DNA of 27,237 bases from Flavipsychrobacter stenotrophus. Its GTDB lineage: Bacteria; Bacteroidota; Bacteroidia; Chitinophagales; Chitinophagaceae. A program made the translations under genes and the position numbers. Under the pieces are notes generated by a model. It made no database searches. It was given only the letters and a program-made list of their open reading frames with translations, and was not told the DNA's origin. The DNA lies in the NCBI GenBank assembly GCA_947379685.1, contig CANCOG010000005.1, positions 1-27,237 of the forward strand. Reading direction: 5' to 3'. Of this stretch, positions 1 to 7,746 are shown piece after piece. Every line of letters starts with the position of its first letter. The stretch's first letter is position 1.

Positions 1-19
1 CTGCGTTGAGTGCACCCCC

Positions 20-997
20 CTAATCCTGCAAAAAGCCAAACTTCCCCTGGTTATAATCCTCAATCGCCTGATGTATCTCCGCCTCCGTGTTCATCACAAA
101 GGGTCCATAGCCTACAAATGGTTCGTTGAGTGGCTCTCCGCTTAATACGAGGAGAGTAGTTTTATTGGAGGCCTTTATATGAATATCACCCGCCTCATTT
201 TTGAGTTGAACATAGTGGTTTTCCGGTGCGTCGTGGCCATTTACATTGATGTCGCCATCAACAACGAGTATGCCGGAATTATACCCGGCAGGCAGGTGAA
301 ATTTAAAATCAGCACCCGGGTTCAGGTGCATATCATACATGTGAACGGGCGAAAATGTACTGGCAATTCCCTTCACTCCCTGATACTCACCGGCAACAAC
401 ATGTACTACACCCATATTGCCGTCCAGCGTATGTTTGGGCTTTGTCTGGTGGGGAATGCTCTGGTATTTCGCAGGCGTCATTTTGTGCTTTTTCGGCAGA
501 TTTATCCACAGCTGCACCATCTCAAATGCGCCGCCGTTCTTATCGAAGTTTTTCTCGTGATATTCTTTATGCAAAACCCCGCCGCCAGCGGTCATCCACT
601 GTATATCGCCCTTGTTGATGATGCCATGATTTCCCTTGCTGTCGTGGTGTTCAACACCACCCTTGTAGGCGAAGGTTATTGTCTCAATGCCCCTGTGCGG
701 GTGTACACCTACGCCCCTTGATAATTCAGAAGGAGGGAAATTCACCTCGGCATTAAAGTCAAGCAGGAAGAACGGACTCATGCGCTCCTGAAAGCCCTTG
801 CCGTTAGGGAAGTAGTTCATCACCTGGAAACCATTGCCAACCATGTGCGTGTTCGTTGGTGAAAGCACTCCTTCCACCCCGCGGTAGTTGCTGGTCGCCA
901 ACCGGTTGATAGCACTCACTTTATTATTAAAAGACCCCGCAACATATGCCACAAGGGAACCCCAAACGCTCTTTTTAATGAAATCTTTCCTTTCCAT
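20..997 (-). CDS. Pirin family protein with N-terminal export-like signal
   Basis: A 325-residue bicupin of the pirin family. The N-terminal cupin holds the metal-binding set seen in pirins: HPHRG (H99, H101), then VLHKE (H143, E145). Family members bind Fe(II); some are quercetin 2,3-dioxygenases and others transcription cofactors, so the substrate cannot be read from sequence. The reading frame extends 6 codons further to a TTG at 1015, but I place the start at the ATG at 997, because the protein then begins MERKDFIKKS followed by a hydrophobic stretch (VWGSLVAYVAGS) and a VSA site. This resembles a Tat-type leader with RK in place of RR. Pirins are normally cytosolic, so export would be unusual. 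It is transcribed divergently from the next gene. Family assignment is firm; localisation is inference. Confidence 0.9.
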   Translation of the reverse strand: MERKDFIKKSVWGSLVAYVAGSFNNKVSAINRLATSNYRGVEGVLSPTNTHMVGNGFQVMNYFPNGKGFQERMSPFFLLDFNAEVNFPPSELSRGVGVHPHRGIETITFAYKGGVEHHDSKGNHGIINKGDIQWMTAGGGVLHKEYHEKNFDKNGGAFEMVQLWINLPKKHKMTPAKYQSIPHQTKPKHTLDGNMGVVHVVAGEYQGVKGIASTFSPVHMYDMHLNPGADFKFHLPAGYNSGILVVDGDINVNGHDAPENHYVQLKNEAGDIHIKASNKTTLLVLSGEPLNEPFVGYGPFVMNTEAEIHQAIEDYNQGKFGFLQD

Positions 998-1163
998 GAT
1001 ACGGGAATTGAACAATTACCAATTTGAAATGGAAAATTACAGATAATATTTTGACTGCACGTATAGGGTAAAGTAATAGCCGTATTCACCGGTTCGATAT
1101 TTTATAGGTTGGGCACTCAAAAATATCCACCCACTTGTATATTTTTATCGCCAAATGCACCTT

Positions 1164-1967
1164 ATGATATTCAAGTACTTACCAATTGCCTGTTTATTGT
1201 TTTCAACCCAAATGGCAACGGCCCAGACGGCACTAGACGCTCCGGCCCCGGTTTCATTGGCTGGGTCTGAAACCCCGGCAGCCACTGAAGACATTCAGAA
1301 CACATCGGCAGCTGTCAATTACGCCTCCTTGAAAGCTGCCGTTACCCCAGCTAAGCCGTTTGCTCCTTATAGCGGTGGTACTGGTGGCAGCACAAAAAAC
1401 TTATGCGGCGGCATCAACCTCGGGTTAGCCAATACAATGGCCACTTTTGGTTCAACGTCTACTTCAGGCACTGGGTTTAATTTCCATCTTTCACTAGGGA
1501 TCGCTTTCCAGAATGACGGAAAAGGCGACGGTAGCCAGCATGCCTTTACAATCGAAGCCCGCTACGGTTCGGCGTCTTCCCATCTCAAGTACAATGATGC
1601 CCTTGGCAAGGAACAGAAGAAAGACTATCAATTTTCCTGGATCGGGCTGCCTGTATCTTACACCGGCGTAAAAGCGGGCAGGGGCAATACTGGTTTTTAC
1701 TACCAGGCCGGCATTAATTTTGAATATTTAGTAGGCGCAGTCGACAATGGTACTGACGTTTCCAAAGACATGAATAAGCTACAATTCGTTCCTTATGTAA
1801 GTGCGGGTATTTCTTTCGACAGGGAAGGCCACGGCCCCTTCAAGGACGAAAAGGATATGATAGGCCCATTCATCTCTTATACAGCCAATAATATGAGTTC
1901 AGTCAGCAACTTTAAACTCAGCTGCCTCATTATCGGCCTCAGGATCTGGGCTTGGCAAATCGATTAA
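1164..1967 (+). CDS. Exported outer-membrane-barrel-like protein, paralog A
   Basis: A 267-residue protein of no family I can name. It begins with a signal peptide (MIFKYLPIACLLFSTQMATA, then Q) and a low-complexity Ala/Pro/Thr linker of about 60 residues. A Gly- and aromatic-rich region with alternating pattern follows (NLCGGINLGLANTMA, IGLPVSYTGVKAGRG, GPFISYTANNMS), ending in IIGLRIWAWQID, which suits a small outer-membrane beta-barrel of the Bacteroidota 'outer membrane beta-barrel' type. An in-frame ATG lies at 1155, but the aligned start of the downstream paralog corresponds to the ATG at 1164, so I chose that. The gene at 2337 is a tandem duplicate: both share the phrases above, the last 20 bases of the barrel end, and flanking DNA on both sides. 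Function unknown. Confidence 0.75.
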   Translation: MIFKYLPIACLLFSTQMATAQTALDAPAPVSLAGSETPAATEDIQNTSAAVNYASLKAAVTPAKPFAPYSGGTGGSTKNLCGGINLGLANTMATFGSTSTSGTGFNFHLSLGIAFQNDGKGDGSQHAFTIEARYGSASSHLKYNDALGKEQKKDYQFSWIGLPVSYTGVKAGRGNTGFYYQAGINFEYLVGAVDNGTDVSKDMNKLQFVPYVSAGISFDREGHGPFKDEKDMIGPFISYTANNMSSVSNFKLSCLIIGLRIWAWQID

Positions 1968-1995
1968 TGAAGTTCAGGGAAACAAACAGTCCAAC

Positions 1996-2047
1996 ACACC
2001 TGAGCGATAGCGAACCTGCATACAGGTGGTCCCGGGACATTAGCGCT
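1996..2047 (+). repeat. 3' flank repeat, copy 1 (with 22-nt insertion)
   Basis: The block just downstream of paralog A matches the block after paralog B at 3109-3139: ACACCTGAGYGATAGCGA, then GACATTAGCGCT. In this copy the two halves are separated by 22 nt, where the other copy has a single C. The extra segment contains the inverted repeat ACCTG-CATA-CAGGT (2014-2027) and most of the palindrome GTCCCGGGAC (2029-2038). The conservation shows that the duplicated unit reached past the stop codon. Confidence 0.6.
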
Positions 2048-2080
2048 ACAGTCGGTTTTCGTGATAATGTTCAATGAGTG

Positions 2081-2165
2081 ATTGAAGCCTGAAAGGCTTC
2101 AATAATAATAGCCGCCGGTGAAACCGGCGGGAGGCAAACCTAAGACACCAACACCGAAGGTGTTG
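2081..2165. repeat. Triple GAA-loop hairpin element
   Basis: Three perfect hairpins lie in a row in non-coding DNA, and every loop is the same trinucleotide GAA. Hairpin 1 has a 10-bp stem (ATTGAAGCCT at 2081-2090 with 2094-2103). Hairpin 2 has an 8-bp stem (CCGCCGGT at 2112-2119 with 2123-2130). Hairpin 3 has a 7-bp stem (CAACACC at 2149-2155 with 2159-2165). There is no T-run after any stem, so they do not look like ordinary terminators. The design resembles REP-like intergenic palindromic elements; the family name is unknown to me. It sits between the two tandem paralogs. Confidence 0.7.
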
Positions 2166-2336
2166 AACATTCTGGGAGGAGGCAGCAAAACTGCTTAAAC
2201 TAATGAATTTGACCTTTAAGGCAGTGACACAAGGATGCAATATTTATGAATAAGGTGAGTTGATAATATTGTGTGCGTTGGCCGAAATTTCAAAAGCGTG
2301 CGCAACGTCTTTATTTTTATCGCACAATGCATTTTT

Positions 2337-3086
2337 ATGAAACGCCAATACCTCTCAGTTATCTTTCTCCTGATAATCGTCCACACAACGGCAGCCCAGG
2401 TAACACCCGATGCGCCCATCGCGCTTACCGGAGCCCCGCAGCCCACAATGGAGGAAACCCAAAGTTCATCAGAAACCGGCGCTTCTGGTATTGGTACAAA
2501 AATGAACTTATGTGGCGGGGTCAACCTCGGTATTGCCAATACCATGGCCGGTACCGGGCCGCTCTCCATTGGTTATGGTTTCACCTACCAGGGTTCATTG
2601 GGTGTCGCATTCCAACATGCAGGCAGGAATCATGGCAGGAGCCATGGCTTTCTGAATGGAGTTGCGATAGAGGCATGCTACGGCCGCGCCACTCCCCGAC
2701 TATGGTATGATGATGCACAGGGCGTGGAACAAACGCAGGATTATAAGATCACCTGGGTCGGGCTGCCTGTAACTTACACCGGCGTAAGGGCAAGAAAGGG
2801 CAATCTCGGCTTTTACTGCCAGTTGGGTATTAACTTCGATTACTTACTAGGCACCACTATCAATGGCGAGGATATAGCCAAGTACATGAACAAGCTATTG
2901 TTCTTCCCCAGCATCAGTACCGGCATCACCATCAACACAAAACACCACAGCCGCTTCAAAGGTCAAAAGGCCATGATAGGCCCCTTTATTTCTTATAACG
3001 CCAATAATATGAGTGCAAAGCAGGGTTTCACAATCAATTGCGTCACTATCGGCCTCAGGATCTGGGCATGGCAAATTGGTTATTGA
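2337..3086 (+). CDS. Exported outer-membrane-barrel-like protein, paralog B
   Basis: A 249-residue homolog of the gene at 1164. It has a signal peptide (MKRQYLSVIFLLIIVHTTAA, then Q), a shorter linker than paralog A, then the same core: NLCGGVNLGIANTMAG, WVGLPVTYTGVRARKG, GPFISYNANNMSA, and the terminal IGLRIWAWQIGY. The frame is open upstream to a GTG at 2271, but only the ATG at 2337 gives a signal peptide at the N-terminus. The 12-mer TATTTTTATCGC occurs 13-14 nt before the start in both paralogs (1140-1151 and 2312-2323), so the 5' flank was duplicated too. A small beta-barrel or other secreted beta protein is likely; the role is unknown. Confidence 0.75.
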   Translation: MKRQYLSVIFLLIIVHTTAAQVTPDAPIALTGAPQPTMEETQSSSETGASGIGTKMNLCGGVNLGIANTMAGTGPLSIGYGFTYQGSLGVAFQHAGRNHGRSHGFLNGVAIEACYGRATPRLWYDDAQGVEQTQDYKITWVGLPVTYTGVRARKGNLGFYCQLGINFDYLLGTTINGEDIAKYMNKLLFFPSISTGITINTKHHSRFKGQKAMIGPFISYNANNMSAKQGFTINCVTIGLRIWAWQIGY

Positions 3087-3108
3087 AGGGAGACAAACCT
3101 GGCCAATA

Positions 3109-3139
3109 ACACCTGAGTGATAGCGACGACATTAGCGCT
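3109..3139 (+). repeat. 3' flank repeat, copy 2
   Basis: This is the second copy of the block downstream of the paralogs: ACACCTGAGTGATAGCGA, one C, then GACATTAGCGCT. It is the compact form, lacking the 22-nt palindromic segment present after paralog A. Confidence 0.6.
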
Positions 3140-3142
3140 CAC

Positions 3143-3167
3143 CTTTCTCCTTGGGGGAAAGAGGTTT
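3143..3167 (+). terminator. Possible weak terminator after paralog B
   Basis: The stem CTTTCTCC (3143-3150) pairs with GGGGAAAG (3154-3161) through one G-T pair, with loop TTG, followed by AGGTTTT. The T-run is short, so termination activity is uncertain. Confidence 0.3.
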
Positions 3168-3237
3168 TGTGCAACGAACTAAAATTTTCGATCACTTTTC
3201 TCCCCGATTTCCCCTAAATTGCATAAAAATCATAACT

Positions 3238-4116
3238 ATGAAAAAATACTTGCTTGTCCTTTTGTTTTGCCTGAGTGTCTGTTCCTCATCTTTTGGGCAG
3301 GTTACTCTTGCGCACCATTTTGTAGGGAACTATAACATGGAGTGCACACAAGTAAATTTGAGCAGGTCTGGTTTGAAGATTATGACGTTGAGGCCTCAGA
3401 ACTCGGCTCCCGGCCGAGCAGATACACTTTTTTTCTATAATCTTGATTATAGTTTTTGGAAAATGATACCATGTCCTCGCATTGGCGGCCTGATTGGACA
3501 GTTTTTGTTTTACCATGACGTAGGAGCAGCTTCTGGTGTTTTCTATCCGTCTGAGGGTCTTTTTAATCTGGATTCGTTTTTGGAAGTGGCGGTATTGTAC
3601 AATGATAGTACGGGGTTTACCGCAACAAGTGTTAATAAGATATTTATCATAAACGAAAATGGTACACTCACAGACTCCATTTTGAACGTATTTCAGTCAG
3701 GTAGTTCATCGTTTCAGGTTCACGCCGACACGTCTGCGAATTATAAGGCATATGTAGGTGCGCGCACCGGCGTAGATATATATAACCTCCCCGGAACCCT
3801 CCCTTGTGAAACTTGCGTCACCCGCTCCCTGGGCACGGCAAAACTAGACGACCCTCAAAAATCAATCATCTCCCAGCCCATACCCAACCCCTCAAAAGAT
3901 AATGTAAAGATCGCCTTTACATTACCCGAAGGTGTGAACATGGCTGAGCTTCAGGTATTTGATATGAAGGGCCAGCGAATACGCAGCTACAAAGTCGATA
4001 ATAAGTTTGGGTTCATCATGCTCGATAATTCCCAGCTTGCAGCCGGCACCTATTTATATAATATCGTGGTCGATGGCAGCATATCTTCCACTCAGAAATT
4101 TGTTGTTATACGGTAG
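3238..4116 (+). CDS. T9SS type A sorting domain-containing secreted protein
   Basis: A 292-residue secreted protein. Residues 1-20 form a signal peptide (MKKYLLVLLFCLSVCSSSFG) ending before QV. Residues about 22-200 form a domain I do not recognise, ending in IYNLPGTLPCETC. The last 80 or so residues are a T9SS type A C-terminal sorting domain: PIPNPSKDNVKI, then LQVFDMKGQRIRSYKV, then LAAGTYLYNIVVDG, and a terminal KFVVIR. Such domains direct passage through the type IX secretion system and attachment to or release from the cell surface. The frame is open to a TTG at 3151, but the ATG at 3238 is followed at once by the signal peptide, so I use it. The gene appears monocistronic, with a hairpin downstream. 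Confidence 0.9.
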   Translation: MKKYLLVLLFCLSVCSSSFGQVTLAHHFVGNYNMECTQVNLSRSGLKIMTLRPQNSAPGRADTLFFYNLDYSFWKMIPCPRIGGLIGQFLFYHDVGAASGVFYPSEGLFNLDSFLEVAVLYNDSTGFTATSVNKIFIINENGTLTDSILNVFQSGSSSFQVHADTSANYKAYVGARTGVDIYNLPGTLPCETCVTRSLGTAKLDDPQKSIISQPIPNPSKDNVKIAFTLPEGVNMAELQVFDMKGQRIRSYKVDNKFGFIMLDNSQLAAGTYLYNIVVDGSISSTQKFVVIR

Positions 4117-4176
4117 GTACACCTTGTGCTTTGCTAACAGGGAAATGGTCTGGTAGATTTGTATAGCCTTGAAAAA

Positions 4177-4204
4177 GCGGTCTGAACTTACTAATTCAGA
4201 CCGC
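4177..4204 (+). terminator. Hairpin downstream of the T9SS-sorted protein
   Basis: A perfect 10-bp stem, GCGGTCTGAA (4177-4186) with TTCAGACCGC (4195-4204), and an 8-nt loop, 60 nt after the stop. It is followed by AT-rich sequence (AGTTATTATAAT) rather than a pure T-run. It probably ends transcription before accA. Confidence 0.6.
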
Positions 4205-4338
4205 AGTTATTATAATACTGGTTTCGGGCATGTCGTTTCTAACAACTTTCCTACAAGTATTGTGTTTTACAGCTATAAATAGCTCATTGATTATGAAATT
4301 GATGTAGGTGTTTCACGCATCACTAATTTAAGTAGGTG

Positions 4339-4366
4339 TTGAGTAATAAATAAAAAGTTACTTTTG
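4339..4366 (+). promoter_or_regulatory. Bacteroidota-type promoter of accA
   Basis: A -33 TTG (4339-4341), a 17-nt spacer, and a -7 box TACTTTTG (4359-4366) matching the Bacteroidota consensus TAnnTTTG. The box ends 18 nt before the accA start codon, so the leader would be very short. Confidence 0.65.
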
Positions 4367-4384
4367 CGATAACAAAAAAACATT

Positions 4385-5344
4385 ATGCAGTTCCTCGATT
4401 TCGAAAAACCTCTTGAAGACCTTTATACTCAAATCAGTAAGCTTAGGGAATTATCCACTAAAAACCAGGTTGATGTTACAGGCAGCATCAGGGAAATGGA
4501 AACAGCTATAGAAAGATCACGCGAACATATTTATAGTAATCTTACACCATGGCAGCGCGTGCAGGTGAGTCGCCATCCCGACAGGCCCTATACTTTATAT
4601 TATATAGAGCAGATCTTCACGAACTTTACTGAGTTATTTGGAGATCGTCAGGTGAAAGACGATAAGGCTATGGTGGCCGGAATGGCAGAACTGAACGGTA
4701 TGCCGGTGATGGTTATGGGTCAGCAAAAAGGAACCAATACCAAGTTGCGCCAGTTGCGCAATTTCGGAATGGCCAATCCCGAAGGCTACCGCAAGGCACT
4801 CCGGCTCATGAAGCTCGCCGAAAAATTCAACAGGCCAATTATTACATTTATCGATACGCCTGGAGCGTTTCCGGGTCTAGAAGCAGAAGAACGTGGGCAG
4901 GCCGAAGCCATCGCACGTAATCTTTTTGAGATGGTGAATATGCGGGTACCGGTTATCTGCATCATTATTGGAGAAGGAGCATCGGGTGGCGCATTGGGAA
5001 TTGGGGTTGGCGATAAGGTGACTATGCTCGAAAACACATGGTACACGGTCATTTCCCCAGAATCATGTTCGTCCATTTTATGGCGTAGCTGGAATTTCAA
5101 AGAGCAGGCGGCTGAGCAACTGAAGCTTACTTCTACAGATATGAGCGGCTTCGGGTTGGTAGACGATGTTATACCAGAACCACTCGGGGGCGCACATGCC
5201 GACCCTGAGAAAATGGCCGAAACATTGAAGGAATACCTTATTAAATCATTGAAAGAATTGTCGGCCCAGGACCCCGACGAGCGCATTAACAACCGAATAG
5301 AGAAATTCTCGAAAATGGGTTTCTACGATGAAATTGATGCGTAA
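4385..5344 (+). CDS. accA: Acetyl-CoA carboxylase carboxyltransferase subunit alpha
   Basis: A 319-residue alpha subunit of the acetyl-CoA carboxylase carboxyltransferase, which with AccD moves the carboxyl group from biotin to acetyl-CoA to make malonyl-CoA, the first committed step of fatty acid synthesis in the cytoplasm. The length is typical of the family. An N-terminal helical part (FLDFEKPLEDLYTQISKLRE, residues 3-22) precedes the crotonase-like carboxyltransferase core, with TFIDTPGAFPG (154-164) and the glycine-rich GEGASGGALGI (196-206) that forms the oxyanion site. GLVDDVIPEPLGGAH lies near the C-terminus. ATG 4385 fits family starts and lies just behind a consensus promoter. The gene stands alone here; accB, accC and accD are not in the window. 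Confidence 0.97.
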   Translation: MQFLDFEKPLEDLYTQISKLRELSTKNQVDVTGSIREMETAIERSREHIYSNLTPWQRVQVSRHPDRPYTLYYIEQIFTNFTELFGDRQVKDDKAMVAGMAELNGMPVMVMGQQKGTNTKLRQLRNFGMANPEGYRKALRLMKLAEKFNRPIITFIDTPGAFPGLEAEERGQAEAIARNLFEMVNMRVPVICIIIGEGASGGALGIGVGDKVTMLENTWYTVISPESCSSILWRSWNFKEQAAEQLKLTSTDMSGFGLVDDVIPEPLGGAHADPEKMAETLKEYLIKSLKELSAQDPDERINNRIEKFSKMGFYDEIDA

Positions 5345-5523
5345 GCGATTGTCCGCCCATTGGAAGAATTGATTATAAAAAATATAAAATTTGTTACACC
5401 TGAAGTTATAAATGCGTGAGTATTTAAATGTGAATTGAAAACTACCCCAACCTTACCGAACCCCATCTTTCTGTTAAACTGGACCTATGTCACCAAGATA
5501 GTAACACAGTTAAAAAAAATTAA

Positions 5524-6402
5524 ATGGCGAAAAGACTCAAGGGAACTGGAGTAGCATTAATTACTCCGTTTCTGAAGAATGGTAATGTCGATTTTCAGGC
5601 ACTTGAAAATCTGGTGAATAGTGTAATACGGGGAGGGGTAGATTTTGTTGTAGCCTTGGGCACAACTGGCGAAACGCCAACATTGACCGTAGAAGAAAAG
5701 AAGGAAATACTGGCGGCTGTTATCAAGTATGCCGACTCACGGGTCCCTGTTGTCTGCGGTATAGGTGGCAGCAATACAAAAGAAGTAATTAGCCAGCTCG
5801 ATACATTTGAGCTCCGCAATGTTACCGCTATTCTCAGTGTCACCCCATATTATAATAAACCAACTCAGGAAGGCCTCTACCAGCACTATAAAGCTGTAGC
5901 CGAGGCGACAAATAAACCAATTATCCTTTATAACGTACCCGGAAGAACGGGCTGTAATATGCTCCCGTCAACGGTAGTTCGATTGGCGAAAGATTTTAAA
6001 AATATCATTGGCATAAAAGAGGCTTCAGGTAACATTCCGCAGTGTATGGACCTGATGAGCAAGGTTCCTGAAAATTTTATTGTGCTTTCCGGAGACGACA
6101 ACCTTGCACTTGCACAGATGGCCATTGGCATGGAAGGTATTATTTCTGTTATTGCCAACTGCTGCCCGTCGGAATACACCGAAATGATAAATCTGGCAAT
6201 GATCAATAAATATGATAAAGCCCGCAAGCTCAATTACAAGCTGCTGGAACTTATTGATCTGTTGTTTGTTGAAGGCAATCCGGCAGGTGTAAAAAGTGCA
6301 CTCAGCCACAAAGGAATTTGCGAAAACACATTGCGTTTACCACTGGTGCCCGTGAGTGCAGACACCGATGCTAAAATTGCTGAAGCATTAAAAGCACTGT
6401 AA
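5524..6402 (+). CDS. dapA: 4-hydroxy-tetrahydrodipicolinate synthase
   Basis: A 292-residue class I aldolase that condenses pyruvate with L-aspartate-4-semialdehyde, the first step dedicated to diaminopimelate and lysine. The catalytic set is complete when aligned to the E. coli enzyme: T47-T48 in ALGTTGETPTL and Y110 in VTPYYNKPTQEGLY, then Y136 and R141 in LYNVPGRTG, and the Schiff-base lysine K165 in IIGIKEASG. Length and (beta/alpha)8 pattern are normal. The start is ATG at 5524. The 179 nt after accA contain no hairpin I can see, so it may be read partly from the accA promoter; I find no consensus -7 box close to its start. Confidence 0.97.
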   Translation: MAKRLKGTGVALITPFLKNGNVDFQALENLVNSVIRGGVDFVVALGTTGETPTLTVEEKKEILAAVIKYADSRVPVVCGIGGSNTKEVISQLDTFELRNVTAILSVTPYYNKPTQEGLYQHYKAVAEATNKPIILYNVPGRTGCNMLPSTVVRLAKDFKNIIGIKEASGNIPQCMDLMSKVPENFIVLSGDDNLALAQMAIGMEGIISVIANCCPSEYTEMINLAMINKYDKARKLNYKLLELIDLLFVEGNPAGVKSALSHKGICENTLRLPLVPVSADTDAKIAEALKAL

Positions 6403-6430
6403 ACTAATAAAGAAATTGAAAAATGCAGGG

Positions 6431-7126
6431 ATGACACCGCTTGGTTCGTCCCTGTATTGCATATATAAACTTGAAAACAAACCTATTAACGTGATCACAG
6501 GAGTAAAGCATATCATTTTCGATCTGGGTGGTGTACTGCTCAATATCGACTACAAACTTACAGAGCAAGCTTTTATTGATGCAGGCATTCCCGATTTTGC
6601 TCATCGCTATTCCCAGCTACAGCAAACTGATGTTTTTGATAAACTGGAAACCGGGAAGATCAGTGAAGAAGAATTTGTAATGGCAATGCAGTCGGCTTCA
6701 CAAACCAGTATAAAACCGCATCAGGTACTGGGCGCCTGGAATGCCATGTTGCTCGATTTTCCGGTACGGAGGTTACAGATACTGCAGCAACTCCGTTTAT
6801 ATTACGATCTATTCCTGCTCAGCAATACCAACGAAATTCATGAAGCAGCGTTTAACGATATTCTCCAGCGCTCTCGCGGCATACCCAATATAGGTGTGTT
6901 TTTTGACCGGGTGTACTTTTCACACCGCTTGGGCCTTCGTAAGCCAATGCCGGAAATTTTCCAGTTGGTGCTCAACGAAAACGGCCTGAAGGCAGAGCAA
7001 ACATTATTCATAGATGACAGCCCTCAGCATGTCGCTGCCGCCAAAGCGCTCGGTATCCAAACCATTTTCCTTGAAAAAGGCATGACCATCGAAAACGATA
7101 TTTTTAAATCCATGAGCATGGCATAA
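6431..7126 (+). CDS. HAD-family hydrolase, YihX-like subgroup
   Basis: A haloacid dehalogenase-superfamily phosphatase, 231 residues from this ATG. All four motifs are visible: motif I IIFDLGGVLLNID (nucleophile Asp; the usual second Asp is replaced by Gly, as in YihX-type sugar-phosphate phosphatases), motif II LLSNTN, motif III Lys in GLRKPMPEIF, and motif IV FIDDSPQHV. The substrate cannot be told. The start is uncertain. The frame opens at TTG 6416, ATG 6431 is the first ATG, but the fold only begins about 25 residues later, and GTG 6491 (MITGVKHIIFD) would give the usual compact N-terminus. A promoter-like sequence at 6441-6473 lies inside the extra segment and favours the GTG. It is 28 nt downstream of dapA. 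Confidence 0.88.
   Translation: MTPLGSSLYCIYKLENKPINVITGVKHIIFDLGGVLLNIDYKLTEQAFIDAGIPDFAHRYSQLQQTDVFDKLETGKISEEEFVMAMQSASQTSIKPHQVLGAWNAMLLDFPVRRLQILQQLRLYYDLFLLSNTNEIHEAAFNDILQRSRGIPNIGVFFDRVYFSHRLGLRKPMPEIFQLVLNENGLKAEQTLFIDDSPQHVAAAKALGIQTIFLEKGMTIENDIFKSMSMA
6441..6473 (+). promoter_or_regulatory. Possible promoter inside the HAD N-terminal extension
   Basis: TTG (6441-6443), a 22-nt spacer and TAAACTTG (6466-6473), one mismatch from TAnnTTTG. If real, translation would start at GTG 6491. Confidence 0.3.
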
Positions 7127-7233
7127 GTAACTCACGCTAAGAAAGGCAATTCTTTTGTTTCTATACAGTTTTCTTGTCCGCAATCAAAACAGGGTAACCC
7201 TTTGGAAGGAACACCGTTGTATCAACATAAGTA

Positions 7234-7264
7234 TTTGTGTTATTTTATGCTGATAATATATTTG
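7234..7264 (+). promoter_or_regulatory. Bacteroidota-type promoter of the 144-residue membrane protein
   Basis: A -33 TTTG (7234-7237), a 19-nt spacer and a -7 box TATATTTG (7257-7264) that matches TAnnTTTG exactly. It lies 48 nt before the start codon. A small inverted repeat AGGGG/CCCCT (7291-7295 with 7305-7309) falls in the resulting leader. Confidence 0.65.
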
Positions 7265-7311
7265 CTTTACATCCTTAAACTACTAATTTTAGGGGTTTAA
7301 AAATCCCCTTC

Positions 7312-7746
7312 ATGAAAAACTCATTACGCCTCATATTTTTATGTGCGGGTTTGCTGTTACTACCATGGGCTGCACAAGCCGCTCCCGGCAAGGTTAATAT
7401 TGATGTTGAAACGCAGATCATCGCTTTTTTTGAGTTGGTTTTATTTGTAACCTCACTCATCAGTATTAAGCAGTTTTTCCTACCTGGGCTGCACAACCGA
7501 ACGCCTTTTCAGATTTTCAATATGCTGTTTGTAATCGTTTTTTACGTAGCCGCACTTCGTTTTATGGTGAACCACAAAGGCTATTATGAGGGATTTGGAA
7601 CGCTCTCTGATAAAGATGTTATCAGGAAATATTTTTTGTCAACCGAACCATTGGTACTCGTTAAGCGCTTGATTCTTGTCGCGTTTCTGTTAAATATAAT
7701 ATATGTTATCCGTCACGGCAGGGGGTACTTTATTGATAAAGAATGA
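7312..7746 (+). CDS. Small polytopic membrane protein, function unknown
   Basis: A 144-residue protein I do not recognise. Residues 1-24 look like a signal peptide or first helix (LRLIFLCAGLLLLPWAAQAA). Three further hydrophobic segments follow at about residues 36-53 (IIAFFELVLFVTSLISI), 65-85 (IFNMLFVIVFYVAALRFMV) and 112-132 (LVLVKRLILVAFLLNIIYVI), with basic residues after the last. No catalytic motif is visible. It has its own promoter and faces ctaA tail to tail across 120 nt, in which I see no clear terminator. The proximity to ctaA is convergent, so it does not imply an operon. Inner-membrane location is inferred from hydrophobicity only. Confidence 0.7.
   Translation: MKNSLRLIFLCAGLLLLPWAAQAAPGKVNIDVETQIIAFFELVLFVTSLISIKQFFLPGLHNRTPFQIFNMLFVIVFYVAALRFMVNHKGYYEGFGTLSDKDVIRKYFLSTEPLVLVKRLILVAFLLNIIYVIRHGRGYFIDKE

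Noticed and set aside
179..721. 180-codon plus-strand ORF opposite the pirin gene
   Set aside because: It is fully antisense to a well-supported pirin gene, opens mid-gene, and has no recognisable domain.
2216..2569. 117-codon minus-strand ORF over the start of paralog B
   Set aside because: It overlaps the supported signal-peptide gene on the other strand and shows no domain; low-complexity antisense.
3151..3237. Longer N-terminus (TTG 3151) for the T9SS-sorted protein
   Set aside because: It would put 29 residues before a clear signal peptide; ATG 3238 is the better start.
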